A DNA stretch of 39,433 nt. It comes from Crocinitomicaceae bacterium (GTDB taxonomy: Bacteria; Bacteroidota; Bacteroidia; Flavobacteriales_G; Salibacteraceae). The stretch covers positions 1-39,433 of the forward strand of contig PAME01000016.1 of assembly GCA_002707155.1 (NCBI GenBank), in the 5' to 3' direction. How positions within the stretch are numbered: the first letter of the stretch is position 1; the number at the start of each line of letters is the position of its first letter. Made by a program: the position numbers and the translations under genes. This document shows positions 24,651-33,545 of this stretch, piece by piece. Below the pieces are notes generated by a model. It was not told the DNA's origin. It made no database searches and saw only the letters and a program-made list of their open reading frames with translations.

Positions 24651-26735
24651 TTATTCTTTTTCTAATTCAAAAAAGAAGGTGGAACCAACATTTATCTCAC
24701 TTTCTAACCAAAGTTTTCCGTTTAGGGCTTCAGTTACCTTTTTTGCACTGGATAATCCTAGCCCAAAACTGGTTTCTCCTGCTGTTGGTGTTGCACTTAG
24801 TTTTTCATAAGGGTAAAATAATGCTTTTTTGTCTTCATCTGAGAACCCTTGTCCTTCATCCTTAACTGAAAATAGTACCTTATCTGAGCGCTCAGTAATA
24901 GTAATAATTATCTTAGTTTTTGGACTAGAATATTTAATCGAGTTACTTAGTAGGTTGGCTAAAACTTGTTGAATAAGCATGGTGTATGAATACAATTCAA
25001 TTTGGCTAAAATCCCCATTCAACTCCATACTTATATCCTTTTTCAGAGCCCAGTTTTTATGATCCTTAATTAATCGTCTCATCATTTTTGAAATATCAAC
25101 CTTAGACTTTTTGATATCTATTTTCATTTGCTCGAAGCTTTGCTTGGACAAAATTTGAGTAATCATACTAAGCATTTTTTGTGCTGACTCGTTTATCAAG
25201 TCGATATACTCAGCGCATTCATTTTCATTTTTTATTGCCAAGTTTTTCAATTCTAAGTCCAGTAACTCACCAAGGCCTATAATTGAATTTAGAGGAGTAC
25301 GTAAATCATGGGCAACAATACCCAGCAGTAGGTTGTTGTCTTTCGTGAGTTCTTCCAATTTATTTAGTTTTAGTTCTAGTTGTTTCTTTGCTGATTCTAA
25401 TTCTAATTGCTGCTTACGAATGGCACCGTTTTGTTTTTAAATTAAATTATTGGTCGCAATAAGTTGTTTATTTGATTTTTGTTTTTCACGATTTGAGTAA
25501 ACTAAACTAACAACTGCTATCAACACGATTATTACCAATAAGACGAGAAATTCTGAAACACGCTGTTGAGTTTCCAGCTCTCGTGTTTTTACTGCAGATT
25601 CTCGCTGGGCAACACTCAGTAGTTTTTTGTTCCCAAGCAACTGCTGCCCAAATCGTTGATTAGCCAATTTTTTGTCTGCAAAATTGTTTCTAATCTTTGT
25701 TTTTATTTCTTGACTTTTTCTAGATAAATGAATGGCGCGTTTAAAATCGCCTTGCCGTTCTTTCACTTTAGAAAGCAGGTCGTAAGCCTTTTGTAGCGAC
25801 TCAAAATAGTTTTCAATACCAGCAATTTCAATTATATTAGAACTGACTTCCTCGGCATTTTTAAAATCTCCGCATTTTAGATAAACATTTGCGGTTTGAT
25901 TCATAGCAGTGCAATAAAAGTACAAATCGTCAATTTCCTCAGTTAGCTTTTTGACTTGGTTTGCAAGAGCTAAGGCCTCTGTGATTTTATCTACATCTAA
26001 ATAGCAGAAAGCCAAATTATTGGATAAAGAAACGATTAGTTTTTTTTCTTTTTGATCATCTTTTAAGGAGTTTGCTACTTCAATTGCTCTGGTATAATAG
26101 TAAGCAGCAGAGTCCATTTCCTGCTCATGATACTTGAGCATTCCCATGTACTGTAAACTATGCGCAACCAAGTAATCATCAGAAAGTTTTTTTCGCAAGT
26201 TGAGTGCTTCTTTAAAATAAAAATGAGCATTGTCGAACTTTTTCTTCTTCAAGAAAAGCAATCCGATATTATTTGACGCTGTCGCCGCTAAACCCTCCTG
26301 TTTGCTTTCTAAGGCAAGCGACCTGCCTTGTTCATACTTATACTTGGCACCTTCAAAATCTTCATTTCTGTAGTATATATTTCCAATGTTGATTAGAATT
26401 AACGCTTCTAATTCTTTTCTAAAATCAGCAGTATCGACGTAATCTCGAGCGGTAAGAAAATATTCTAGGGCTATGGCATATTCTCCTTTTTCAAAATTCA
26501 GCTGCCCTAAAAGGTTGTAAAACCGCGCTTTAAAAGTACTGTCTGATTGATGGTTGATAGCATTGATAACGCTGTCTGACTGCGAGTAATCCAATATCGG
26601 ATTATCTCTTAATGCGGAGAGGTCTAAGTTTTTTTCAATTTCTAAAAGAAATTGCTCAGATGAATTTTGCGCAGCCACATGTGCTGTAAACGAAAGGTTG
26701 AAAAATAGTAGGTATAGAATACTTCTTTTTATCAT
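24651..26735 (-). pseudogene. TPR-repeat sensor histidine kinase interrupted by in-frame TAA
   Basis: The first part (26735-25437, 432 residues) has a signal sequence, about six TPR repeats (for example LILINIGNIYYRNEDFEGAK and ATASNNIGLLFLKKKKFDNA), a membrane helix near 395-415 and a short coiled coil ending IATNNLI. A TAA follows at 25437-25439. The same frame then runs on: KQNGAIRKQQLELESAKKQL..., a coiled-coil linker, and a histidine kinase core with H-box IVAHDLRTPLN, N-box LLSNSIKYS, VKDEGQGFS and FGLGLSSA. One base change at 25439 would restore Gln (CAA) and give a 694-residue kinase of a type common in Bacteroidota. As it stands the kinase core could be made only from a TTG near 25358. 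The start overlaps the ribD stop (ATGA). Confidence 0.88.
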
Positions 26736-27772
26736 TGATCTTGGCGGTTATTAAAAAAATAATTCACCACATTATCATTCTGAACTGTTTCAAAACTAGC
26801 TGTTTGTTGTCCCCAAATCGCTGCTTTTATTCCAGTTTTTATGGTCATTTTGCTTTTGCTTACTCTCAATTCATCCCAAAGGTTTTCATCGATGAAATAC
26901 TGGTGAGTTTTACTGCCACCTTCTATGAGTATTGAATTGATATTGAATTTCAATAGCTCGGAAATAGTATCAGCAAGAATAGGCTTTAGTCCTATCCAAA
27001 TTGCATTTTTAGGAAGGGCCGCAGGTTTTGTTGGAGCAATAACAAGCAGTTTCCTTGTATCCCTCCAAAGGGTGAAGTTTAATTCCGTGTCTTTAGTAAC
27101 CAATAGAATAGGTGTGGGTGATTTGCCATGAATATGTCTCGTGTTTAAGCTTGGCGCATCCTTTATGAATGTTTGCGCGCCAACAAGAATTCCATCTTCT
27201 TGGGATCGCCAATTATGCACCAATTGCTGATTTCTACTGTTACTTATTTGAAGTGGCGAATCGTCTAGTGCATCGATAAAGCCATTAGAACTTTGTGCCC
27301 ATTTAAGAATAATGTAAGGGCGTTTTTTAGTCTGGGCAATAAAAAACCTACGGTTTAGTCTATTTCCTTCAAGCTCTAAAACTCCAGTAGTTATTTTGAT
27401 TCCTGCGTCTTTTAACTTTTGAATTCCCGAACCATTTACCTTAGGATTAGGATCCGTATTGGCAATTACAACTCTTTTAAATTTATTTTCTACAATTAAA
27501 TCTGCGCATGGTGGCGTATTTCCAAAATGATTGCAAGGCTCTAGATTGACATACAATGTACTATCAGACAGTAAGTGTTTGTTCTTAACACTTTTTATTG
27601 CGTTTGGTTCAGCATGTGATTGCCCATATTTTTTGTGGTAGCCTTCACCAATAATTGTGTTTTGATATACGATAACTGCACCTACCAAAGGGTTGGGAGC
27701 GGTGTTGCCCAATCCTTTTTCAGCAAGTTGAAAGCAACGTCTCATAAACTGAATATCCAGGTCCTTATCCAC
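26732..27772 (-). CDS. ribD: Bifunctional riboflavin biosynthesis deaminase/reductase RibD
   Basis: The 346-residue enzyme carries out two steps of riboflavin synthesis on the pyrimidine intermediate: deamination, then reduction of the ribose. The deaminase domain has the zinc site H53-A-E55 and PC80...PPC89. The reductase domain includes ILKWAQSSNGFI, ILVGAQTFIKDAP and SILIEGG. Start: a GTG at 27772, five bases after a perfect TAGATTTG box, so the mRNA is probably leaderless with GTG as its first codon. It heads a five-gene minus-strand operon; its stop overlaps the TPR kinase start (ATGA). No other rib genes are in the window. Confidence 0.95.
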   Translation of the reverse strand: MDKDLDIQFMRRCFQLAEKGLGNTAPNPLVGAVIVYQNTIIGEGYHKKYGQSHAEPNAIKSVKNKHLLSDSTLYVNLEPCNHFGNTPPCADLIVENKFKRVVIANTDPNPKVNGSGIQKLKDAGIKITTGVLELEGNRLNRRFFIAQTKKRPYIILKWAQSSNGFIDALDDSPLQISNSRNQQLVHNWRSQEDGILVGAQTFIKDAPSLNTRHIHGKSPTPILLVTKDTELNFTLWRDTRKLLVIAPTKPAALPKNAIWIGLKPILADTISELLKFNINSILIEGGSKTHQYFIDENLWDELRVSKSKMTIKTGIKAAIWGQQTASFETVQNDNVVNYFFNNRQDQ

Positions 27773-27777
27773 AAATC

Positions 27778-27785
27778 CAAATCTA
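27778..27785 (-). promoter_or_regulatory. Promoter -7 box (TAGATTTG) of the ribD operon
   Basis: On the minus strand TAGATTTG is followed by five bases and the ribD GTG. The expected transcription start coincides with the start codon. Confidence 0.55.
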
Positions 27786-27835
27786 TTGATTTAATTTGCC
27801 ACCAACAGACAATAAGCAACTCTAAAAACAAGAAT

Positions 27836-28534
27836 TTGTTCACGAATATTAAACATATTTTTTTTGATTTAGATCGCACTTTATGGGATTTTAAAGCAAA
27901 TAGTCGCGCTACGCTTTCTGAGGTTTACACTGCATTTAATCTCCAAGAAAAGGGAATTCGATCAGCTATGGATTTCATAAAGACTTACGAAAAAATTAAT
28001 GAAAGAATGTGGGATTTATACCGGAGGGGTGAACTTTCAAAAGAAAAATTGAGGTACGGTAGGTTCCAAAAAACACTGTTGTTATTCGGTATTAAAAATG
28101 AGTTGATAGGTAAAGAGATTGGACAGTATTATATAAAACATAGCCCTTACAAGGTGGGTTTGTTTGACCATTCGCATGAAATTTTAACTTTTCTTAAAAA
28201 GAACTACCAATTGCATGTAATTACAAATGGCTTTGAAGAGGTCCAGCATGTAAAGCTTCGCGAATCAAAACTATTGGAGTACTTCGATAAAATAATTACG
28301 AGTGAGGCAGCTAACGCCAAAAAGCCTGACCCCAAAATATTTGAATACGCTGAAAGTGACACAGGAGCCCAAAAAGAAAATTGTTTGATAATTGGAGATG
28401 ATTTAGAGGCAGATATCAAAGGAGGTATAGCATCGGGTTGGAAGGTCATTCATTTCGATCCTCATCGTGAATTTGATAAAGTTGAAAACGTTTTGACTAT
28501 TCACCATCTTCAAGAATTAGAAAAACACTTGTAA
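27836..28534 (+). CDS. HAD-superfamily nucleotidase, YjjG-like
   Basis: This is a roughly 232-residue HAD phosphatase. Motif I is FFDLDRTLWDF, motif II ITNGF, motif III lies near AKKPDPKIFEYA, and motif IV is IIGDDLEADIKGG. These match the YjjG group, which dephosphorylates non-canonical pyrimidine nucleotides. The reading frame is open far upstream (to 27620), but that part overlaps ribD on the other strand and shows no homology. There is no ATG before motif I; the TTG at 27836 gives the expected short N-terminus (M-F-T-N-I-K-H-I-F-F-D-L-D). It is divergent from ribD with 63 bases between starts. Confidence 0.88.
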   Translation: MFTNIKHIFFDLDRTLWDFKANSRATLSEVYTAFNLQEKGIRSAMDFIKTYEKINERMWDLYRRGELSKEKLRYGRFQKTLLLFGIKNELIGKEIGQYYIKHSPYKVGLFDHSHEILTFLKKNYQLHVITNGFEEVQHVKLRESKLLEYFDKIITSEAANAKKPDPKIFEYAESDTGAQKENCLIIGDDLEADIKGGIASGWKVIHFDPHREFDKVENVLTIHHLQELEKHL

Positions 28535-28583
28535 TTTTTTAATAAGAGTGATGAGGGTTACACAATAAACGTAAGGAAACGCC

Positions 28584-28591
28584 TACCTTTA
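28584..28591 (+). promoter_or_regulatory. Probable -7 box (TACCTTTA) of the MbnP-like pair
   Basis: TACCTTTA differs from TAnnTTTG at the last base. A leader of about 55 bases follows, containing a hairpin (ACAAGCAA 28599-28606 with TTGCTTGT 28620-28627). Confidence 0.4.
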
Positions 28592-28654
28592 TCGTAGCAC
28601 AAGCAAACCAAAGTAGAAATTGCTTGTTTGTCGTAAATAGAAAATAAAAGCACA

Positions 28655-29572
28655 ATGAAAGCATACAAAATAGGGTTAGTGGTATTGATTTCCTTCCTAG
28701 TTTTAGGAAGTTGTCAAAAACCAAAAGAGGGTTGCTTGGATCCAACAGCAAGCAATTATGACCCCAGTGCTCAATACAATTCGCTTTGTGTTTATGGAGA
28801 TAAACCCTCAACGCCTATTGACACGCCAATTGTTCCTTGTGATACCTGCAATACTGAGCAATTGCAAAAGATTGAAATCAGTATTGTGCCAATGGCTAAT
28901 GGAAAGCGCTTTTATTTTGGAACCAATTATAAGGATGACCAACAGCGTGATTTTCAAATTACTTTTTTCAAATATTTTGTTTCGAATATAAAGTTAGGAG
29001 ATGAGAGCGTTACCAAGACGGATGTCGCTGACATTGAATTAATTGATTACGATACGTCTACCTTTCTTGGGGGAACTCGTCCCATTTACGATTATACCAT
29101 AGAAGGTGAAGTAAAGCTAGGTATGTACAATCGAATTTTTATTGGTTGTGGAGTTGATCCAATTTGGAATGAAGAGTATTCTCCGAACGATTATCCATCG
29201 GATCATCCTTTAAATGCTACCTACACAAATATGGATTGGACTTGGGAAACCAAGTATAAATTCACCAGCATTGAGGGCAATATAGACAGTGATGGAGATA
29301 GTCAATACGACAGACCATTTTTTATGCATACTGGCTTTAGTGAGTTGTACCGTCAAGCCATTGTTCAAACCGGCAGCGGAATTGAAGTAAAAGAGGGTTT
29401 AACAACTTACATTCAGCTTGAGTTGGATATCGTTAAAGTTTTTGAGGACTTAGATATTACTACTAAGGAGGGACAAACCCATACCAGCGGTGCCGAGCAA
29501 TTGGAATACTCAAGAACGATTCAAACTAACTTAGCGAAGAGTATAAAGTTTGTTGGAGTTACTTACGAATAA
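28655..29572 (+). CDS. MbnP-like lipoprotein, first of a tandem pair
   Basis: The 305-residue product has a lipoprotein signal (LVLGSC, Cys20). A short module GCLDPTASNYDPSAQYNSLC follows; I recall this as a recurrent Cys-containing motif in Bacteroidota surface proteins. A CDTC pair comes next, then an MbnP-like domain from about residue 72. Signs of MbnP are FKYFVSNIKL, GCGVDPIWN, MDWTWETKYKFTSIEG and a late FFMHTG. MbnP proteins are copper-related periplasmic proteins usually encoded with MbnH, a di-heme protein; no MbnH is in the window. The second copy begins 13 bases downstream, so they are co-transcribed. Metal binding is inferred from the family only. Confidence 0.8.
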   Translation: MKAYKIGLVVLISFLVLGSCQKPKEGCLDPTASNYDPSAQYNSLCVYGDKPSTPIDTPIVPCDTCNTEQLQKIEISIVPMANGKRFYFGTNYKDDQQRDFQITFFKYFVSNIKLGDESVTKTDVADIELIDYDTSTFLGGTRPIYDYTIEGEVKLGMYNRIFIGCGVDPIWNEEYSPNDYPSDHPLNATYTNMDWTWETKYKFTSIEGNIDSDGDSQYDRPFFMHTGFSELYRQAIVQTGSGIEVKEGLTTYIQLELDIVKVFEDLDITTKEGQTHTSGAEQLEYSRTIQTNLAKSIKFVGVTYE

Positions 29573-29585
29573 TAAATTGAATGTT

Positions 29586-30479
29586 ATGAATTTTAGATTT
29601 CTGATTATTTTTTTCTCATCTATACTTTTCTTTTCTGCTTGCAAAAAAGAAGGATGTACTGATTCCACAGCGATAAATTATGACTCAGAGGCAAAAAAGA
29701 ACTCTGGATGTGTTTATGAAAGAATATTGACCATTAAAGAACCCGTTATTATTTCAGATTCTGCAATGAATACCGGAGAAATTGAAATTCGTATAGTTCC
29801 AAAGGCAAACGATAGACGCTTTTATTTAAACGAAGTCTACAGGGAAAATAACGACAGAAGATTTAGAATTAACAAATTCAAATATTTTGTCTCAAATGTT
29901 AAGCTAGGTGATAAGAGTACAGTTAAGGCCAATATTACTGATATTGAGTTGATTGACTACGATACTTCCTCTTTTTTAAGTGAAACTCGACCTATTTATG
30001 ATCACATAATTGATGGTAAAATAAAAGCGGGCATGTACAATCGAGTTTTTTTAGGTTGTGGCGTAGATCCTATTTGGAATGAAGAATACGCTCCAAACGA
30101 TTATCCTACAGATCATCCTTTAAATACTACTTATACCAATATGGCTTGGACGTGGGAGACTAAATATATATTCACAAGTATCGAAGGCGAAATTGACAGC
30201 GACGGAGATAATACCTACGATAGGTCATTCTTTATGCATACTGGATTCAATGAATTGTACAGTCAAGTGATATTACCAATTGGGGAGTTTGAAGTAAAAG
30301 AAGACTCGAAAACGATAATCAATTTGGAATTGGATATTATAAAAGTGTTTGCAGGCCTTGATATTGCTACAAAAGAAGGTCAAACCCATTCAAGCGGTGC
30401 AGAACAATTGGAGTATTCAAGAACCATACAAACGAATTTGGCAAATAATATCAAGTTTGTTGGTGTCACTTATGAATAA
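29586..30479 (+). CDS. MbnP-like lipoprotein, second of a tandem pair
   Basis: This is a 297-residue paralogue of the preceding gene, well over half identical along the MbnP domain and nearly identical over the last 35 residues (GQTH-S-SGAEQLEYSRTIQT). It keeps a lipoprotein signal (FFSAC), the GCTDSTAINYDSEAKKNSGC module and TRPIYDH...GCGVDPIWNEEYAPNDYP. It lacks the CDTC pair of copy one, so the two may differ in metal or partner. The ATG at 29586 is chosen over an upstream in-frame codon (29550), which lies inside the previous gene. An 8-bp inverted repeat (30470-30477 with 30486-30493) overlaps its end but has no T run. Confidence 0.8.
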   Translation: MNFRFLIIFFSSILFFSACKKEGCTDSTAINYDSEAKKNSGCVYERILTIKEPVIISDSAMNTGEIEIRIVPKANDRRFYLNEVYRENNDRRFRINKFKYFVSNVKLGDKSTVKANITDIELIDYDTSSFLSETRPIYDHIIDGKIKAGMYNRVFLGCGVDPIWNEEYAPNDYPTDHPLNTTYTNMAWTWETKYIFTSIEGEIDSDGDNTYDRSFFMHTGFNELYSQVILPIGEFEVKEDSKTIINLELDIIKVFAGLDIATKEGQTHSSGAEQLEYSRTIQTNLANNIKFVGVTYE

Positions 30480-30559
30480 GATAGAATTCATAAAGCTTTG
30501 TTAAACATATTTTCTTGTAAGAAAGCTTAGCTAATTTTACACACTAAATTGCTGCTCAT

Positions 30560-31915
30560 ATGAAATACTTGTTAGGATTTTCTCGTCTGTTTGTTGGTTC
30601 ATTATTTATTGTTAGTGGACTCATAAAAGCGAATGACCCATTGGGTTTCTCTTATAAATTAGAGGAATACTTTGCAGAAAGTGCTCTGAATTTGCCGTTT
30701 TTAGAACCATGGGCATTAACCCTAGCTGTCGCAGCATGTTTAGCCGAAATAATACTTGGGTTTGCTATTTTATTTGGAGCGAAAATTCGACTGGCAACTT
30801 GGTCCCTTTTGATATTAACCTTATTTTTTGGTTGGCTAACGGCTTACACAGCAACTTGCGACCCAAGTGGCACTTATACCATTGTAGAAAATGGAGTAGA
30901 GGTGGTGAAGTCGGTAACCTGTGTAACGGATTGCGGCTGTTTTGGTGATGCTATGAAAGGCAGTATTGGCCGAAGTTTAACTCCTTGGGAGTCTTTTTCT
31001 AAAGACATGATTTTATTGGTCTTTTTACTTCCGATATTCTTTTTACAAGGAAAAATTAAACCCAACACATTTAGTCAAGACAAATTTTATTTTCCGCTCA
31101 CCTTGCTGTTTGTGACTTTCTTTAGCTGGGTATTTGGTTGGTATTTCCCAATTCTATTTGCAATAGTGGGTTATGGTGGATTTTTAGCCGCACGCCAGTT
31201 ATTAACTGTGGAAAGGGCCGAATGGCCAACTGCAATTTGGGTATTTGTGATTGCAATGGCATTTTCTTTTTGGTGTATTTCACATCTCCCAATAAAGGAT
31301 TACCGTCCTTATGCAGTGGGGAAAAGCATTTCTGAAGGAATGAAATCTGCTGAGGAGCTGGGACTTGAAGGTCCGAAGTTTGGTTATATCTATACTCTGG
31401 TTAATGTGGAGACTGGTGAAGAAAAACAAATGACCGATAAAGAATACATTGATGGCAAATGGTGGGAGAATAAGGCCTACGAAATGAATTCGGACAAAAC
31501 CAGCCAAGTTAAATTGAAGGATGGCTATGAACCTCCAATTCATGATTTTTTCATAATGGACGAAGAGGGAAATGACAAAACTCCCGAACTATTAAATGCG
31601 CCGAAAGCATTTATGCTCATTGCTTATGATATTTCTAAAATGAGTGAAACACCACTGGAGAAAATAGCAGAATTAGCAACGGCTGCGCAAGCGAACAATG
31701 CTTTGTTTGTTGGACTTACTTCTTCTAGTTATACCGAAATAAATGCACTTAGGCACAAACACCAATTGGCATTTGATTTTTGGAACGGTGATGCTATTAT
31801 GCTCAAAACTGTATTAAGATCAAATCCTGGATTGGTCTATATTGAGCAGGGAACAGTGGTTAAAAAATGGCATTTCAACGATTTGCCTTCAGTTGAAGAA
31901 TTGAAAAACCTATAA
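30560..31915 (+). CDS. DoxX-family membrane protein, BT_3928-like
   Basis: The 451-residue protein opens with a DoxX-type four-helix membrane domain (RLFVGSLFIVSGLIKANDPLGF, then EIILGFAILFGA). Cys pairs in CVTDCGCFGDA follow, the usual form of the BT_3928 group. More helices run to about residue 240, then a soluble C-terminal part (about 255-451) resembles a thioredoxin fold without active-site cysteines. Related DoxX proteins take part in thiol or quinone redox chemistry at the membrane; the exact reaction here is unknown. It lies downstream of the MbnP pair with its own 80-base spacer and upstream of DUF547 and YtxJ, another thiol-linked gene. Confidence 0.85.
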   Translation: MKYLLGFSRLFVGSLFIVSGLIKANDPLGFSYKLEEYFAESALNLPFLEPWALTLAVAACLAEIILGFAILFGAKIRLATWSLLILTLFFGWLTAYTATCDPSGTYTIVENGVEVVKSVTCVTDCGCFGDAMKGSIGRSLTPWESFSKDMILLVFLLPIFFLQGKIKPNTFSQDKFYFPLTLLFVTFFSWVFGWYFPILFAIVGYGGFLAARQLLTVERAEWPTAIWVFVIAMAFSFWCISHLPIKDYRPYAVGKSISEGMKSAEELGLEGPKFGYIYTLVNVETGEEKQMTDKEYIDGKWWENKAYEMNSDKTSQVKLKDGYEPPIHDFFIMDEEGNDKTPELLNAPKAFMLIAYDISKMSETPLEKIAELATAAQANNALFVGLTSSSYTEINALRHKHQLAFDFWNGDAIMLKTVLRSNPGLVYIEQGTVVKKWHFNDLPSVEELKNL

Positions 31916-31980
31916 TCAAAAAGGGGCTGTTTGTCAGTTAAAATTCCGAAAGCTAAAGCGCTTATGGGCACCTTTGCAAG

Positions 31981-32667
31981 GTGAGTTTAATTAGTGTTTC
32001 TAGAGATTTTTTGCGTGCGGCCAAAAATGGCAATCCTGTTGATGAGTTTTTAATTGGTTTTACAGCAACTAGTGCAAATCATATCATCGAAGAACTTTCC
32101 GATGACAATGCAAAAAAAGTGTTTTGGTTAAACCTTTACAATGCTTTTGTGCTCATCGAATTTAGAACTAAACGTAAGTTGAATTACGGTAGTAAAGTCG
32201 CTTTTTTTCAAGATGTTAGTCTTTCTCTAGATGAAATAGAACACGGTATCATACGCGGATCTAAGAATAAGTTTGGTTTAGGCTATCTTCGTAAATGGAG
32301 GGTTTCTTCATTTGGAAAGCTTGCTAGAGTTCAAGTTATGGACTACAGAATACATTTTGCGCTCAATTGCGGCGCCAACAGTTGCCCGCCAATATTTATG
32401 TTTTCATACAAAAATTTGGAGCGCGACTTAGACTATCTCGCCGAAGGTTATTTAATGGATTCGGTTTGTTTTAAGCAACAAGATATTTGGCTAAAAGTAC
32501 CTCGTTTGTGTTTGTGGTTTTTCGGAGATTTTGGTGGGTTTAAAGGAATTAAAAGGATGTTGAAATTTTATAAGATTATTGCGCCTGATGAAGCCCCAAA
32601 AATTGGATTTTTGAACTACGATTGGAGTACGAATACAAATAATTTTTCAATTCAAATAGACGTTTAA
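31981..32667 (+). CDS. DUF547 domain protein
   Basis: This 228-residue protein shows the DUF547 core: KKVFWLNLYNAFVLIEF, LSLDEIEHGIIRG, and IHFALNCGANSCPPIFMFS with conserved His and Cys residues. These suggest a papain-like or transglutaminase-like fold, as proposed for the family; activity has not been settled to my knowledge. The start is a GTG at 31981 just after CACCTTTGCAAG, a degraded -7-like sequence. Unlike many relatives it has no signal peptide, so it may be cytoplasmic. Its stop overlaps the YtxJ start (TAATG). Confidence 0.85.
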   Translation: MSLISVSRDFLRAAKNGNPVDEFLIGFTATSANHIIEELSDDNAKKVFWLNLYNAFVLIEFRTKRKLNYGSKVAFFQDVSLSLDEIEHGIIRGSKNKFGLGYLRKWRVSSFGKLARVQVMDYRIHFALNCGANSCPPIFMFSYKNLERDLDYLAEGYLMDSVCFKQQDIWLKVPRLCLWFFGDFGGFKGIKRMLKFYKIIAPDEAPKIGFLNYDWSTNTNNFSIQIDV

Positions 32668-33050
32668 TGTTTGGTAACCTTTTTGGAGATTCAAAATCAT
32701 CTTCTTTGCCTGAAGGTTGGGCAGAGCTAACGACAGTAGAACAGGCTAAAGCAGCAATTGCAAGCTCTAGCGAAAAGCCAGTTTTATTTTTTAAACACAG
32801 TACGCGCTGCCCAATTAGCACAATGGCACATCGTAGATTAGAAATTGCTGCCGAGCAGCTTTCTACGCATATGAATACCCAATACTTGGACCTCATTGCA
32901 TATAGAGAAGTGAGTGATTGGTTGGCGCAACAGTTAAATGTTACCCACCAGTCTCCTCAAGTAATTTTAGTAAAAAACAAAGAGGTAATTCACATTTCCA
33001 CACACAACGAAATCAACGGATCGGAAATACTTGAAGAGCTTATTGCATGA
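32667..33050 (+). CDS. ytxJ: Bacillithiol system redox-active protein YtxJ
   Basis: The 127-residue thioredoxin-fold protein has the YtxJ signature FKHSTRCPIS with a single active Cys48, a monothiol site, and HQSPQVILV near the cis-Pro loop. YtxJ is predicted to remove bacillithiol from mixed disulfides with proteins. Its presence suggests the host makes bacillithiol, as many Flavobacteria do; no bsh genes are in the window. It overlaps DUF547 upstream (TAATG) and the phosphoesterase downstream (ATGA), forming a three-gene operon. Confidence 0.9.
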   Translation: MFGNLFGDSKSSSLPEGWAELTTVEQAKAAIASSSEKPVLFFKHSTRCPISTMAHRRLEIAAEQLSTHMNTQYLDLIAYREVSDWLAQQLNVTHQSPQVILVKNKEVIHISTHNEINGSEILEELIA

Positions 33051-33544
33051 AGAGAATCGGTTTATTATCCGATACACACAGCTTTGTAGATCCAGCTATT
33101 TTCAATCACTTTTCAGAATGTGATGAAATATGGCATGCTGGAGATATTGGTGCAATAGAGGTAATGGAGCAGTTACAAGACTTTAAACCTTTGCGTGGAG
33201 TCTATGGTAATATTGACGATCATCAGGTGCGCCTCACTTATCCTGAGACCCTTATTTTTAACTGTGAAGGAGTCAAAGTTTTAATGACTCATATCGCAGG
33301 TTATCCAGGGAAATACAACCCAAGAGTACGTTCGTTGATAGAAGAACATAAACCCAAACTATTTATTTGTGGACATTCTCATATTTTAAAAGTAATGCCT
33401 GATAAACGTTATAGATTATTGCACATGAATCCCGGAGCTATTGGCAATCATGGGTTTCATCAAGTAAAAACCATGCTTCGTTTTACGATTGATGGAAGTG
33501 AGATAAAAGAATTGGATGTGATTGAAGTAAAACGAAAGGCCTAG
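33047..33544 (+). CDS. YfcE/MJ0936-type metallophosphoesterase
   Basis: The 165-residue calcineurin-like phosphoesterase keeps its metal ligands: SDTH (D8, H10), HAGDIG, GNID, a His in MTHIAGYPG and GHSH. The size and motifs fit the YfcE/MJ0936 group, which cleaves phosphodiesters in vitro with unclear cellular substrates. It overlaps YtxJ by four bases and ends with TAG, showing that TAG acts as a normal stop codon here. Confidence 0.92.
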   Translation: MKRIGLLSDTHSFVDPAIFNHFSECDEIWHAGDIGAIEVMEQLQDFKPLRGVYGNIDDHQVRLTYPETLIFNCEGVKVLMTHIAGYPGKYNPRVRSLIEEHKPKLFICGHSHILKVMPDKRYRLLHMNPGAIGNHGFHQVKTMLRFTIDGSEIKELDVIEVKRKA

Positions 33545-33545
33545 T

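Noticed and set aside
27765..27773. Perfect DnaA box TTATCCACA
   Set aside because: It is a single copy that overlaps the ribD start codons; one box does not make an origin.
27620..27835. Long N-terminal extension of the HAD nucleotidase
   Set aside because: It overlaps ribD antisense, and family members begin just before the first catalytic motif.
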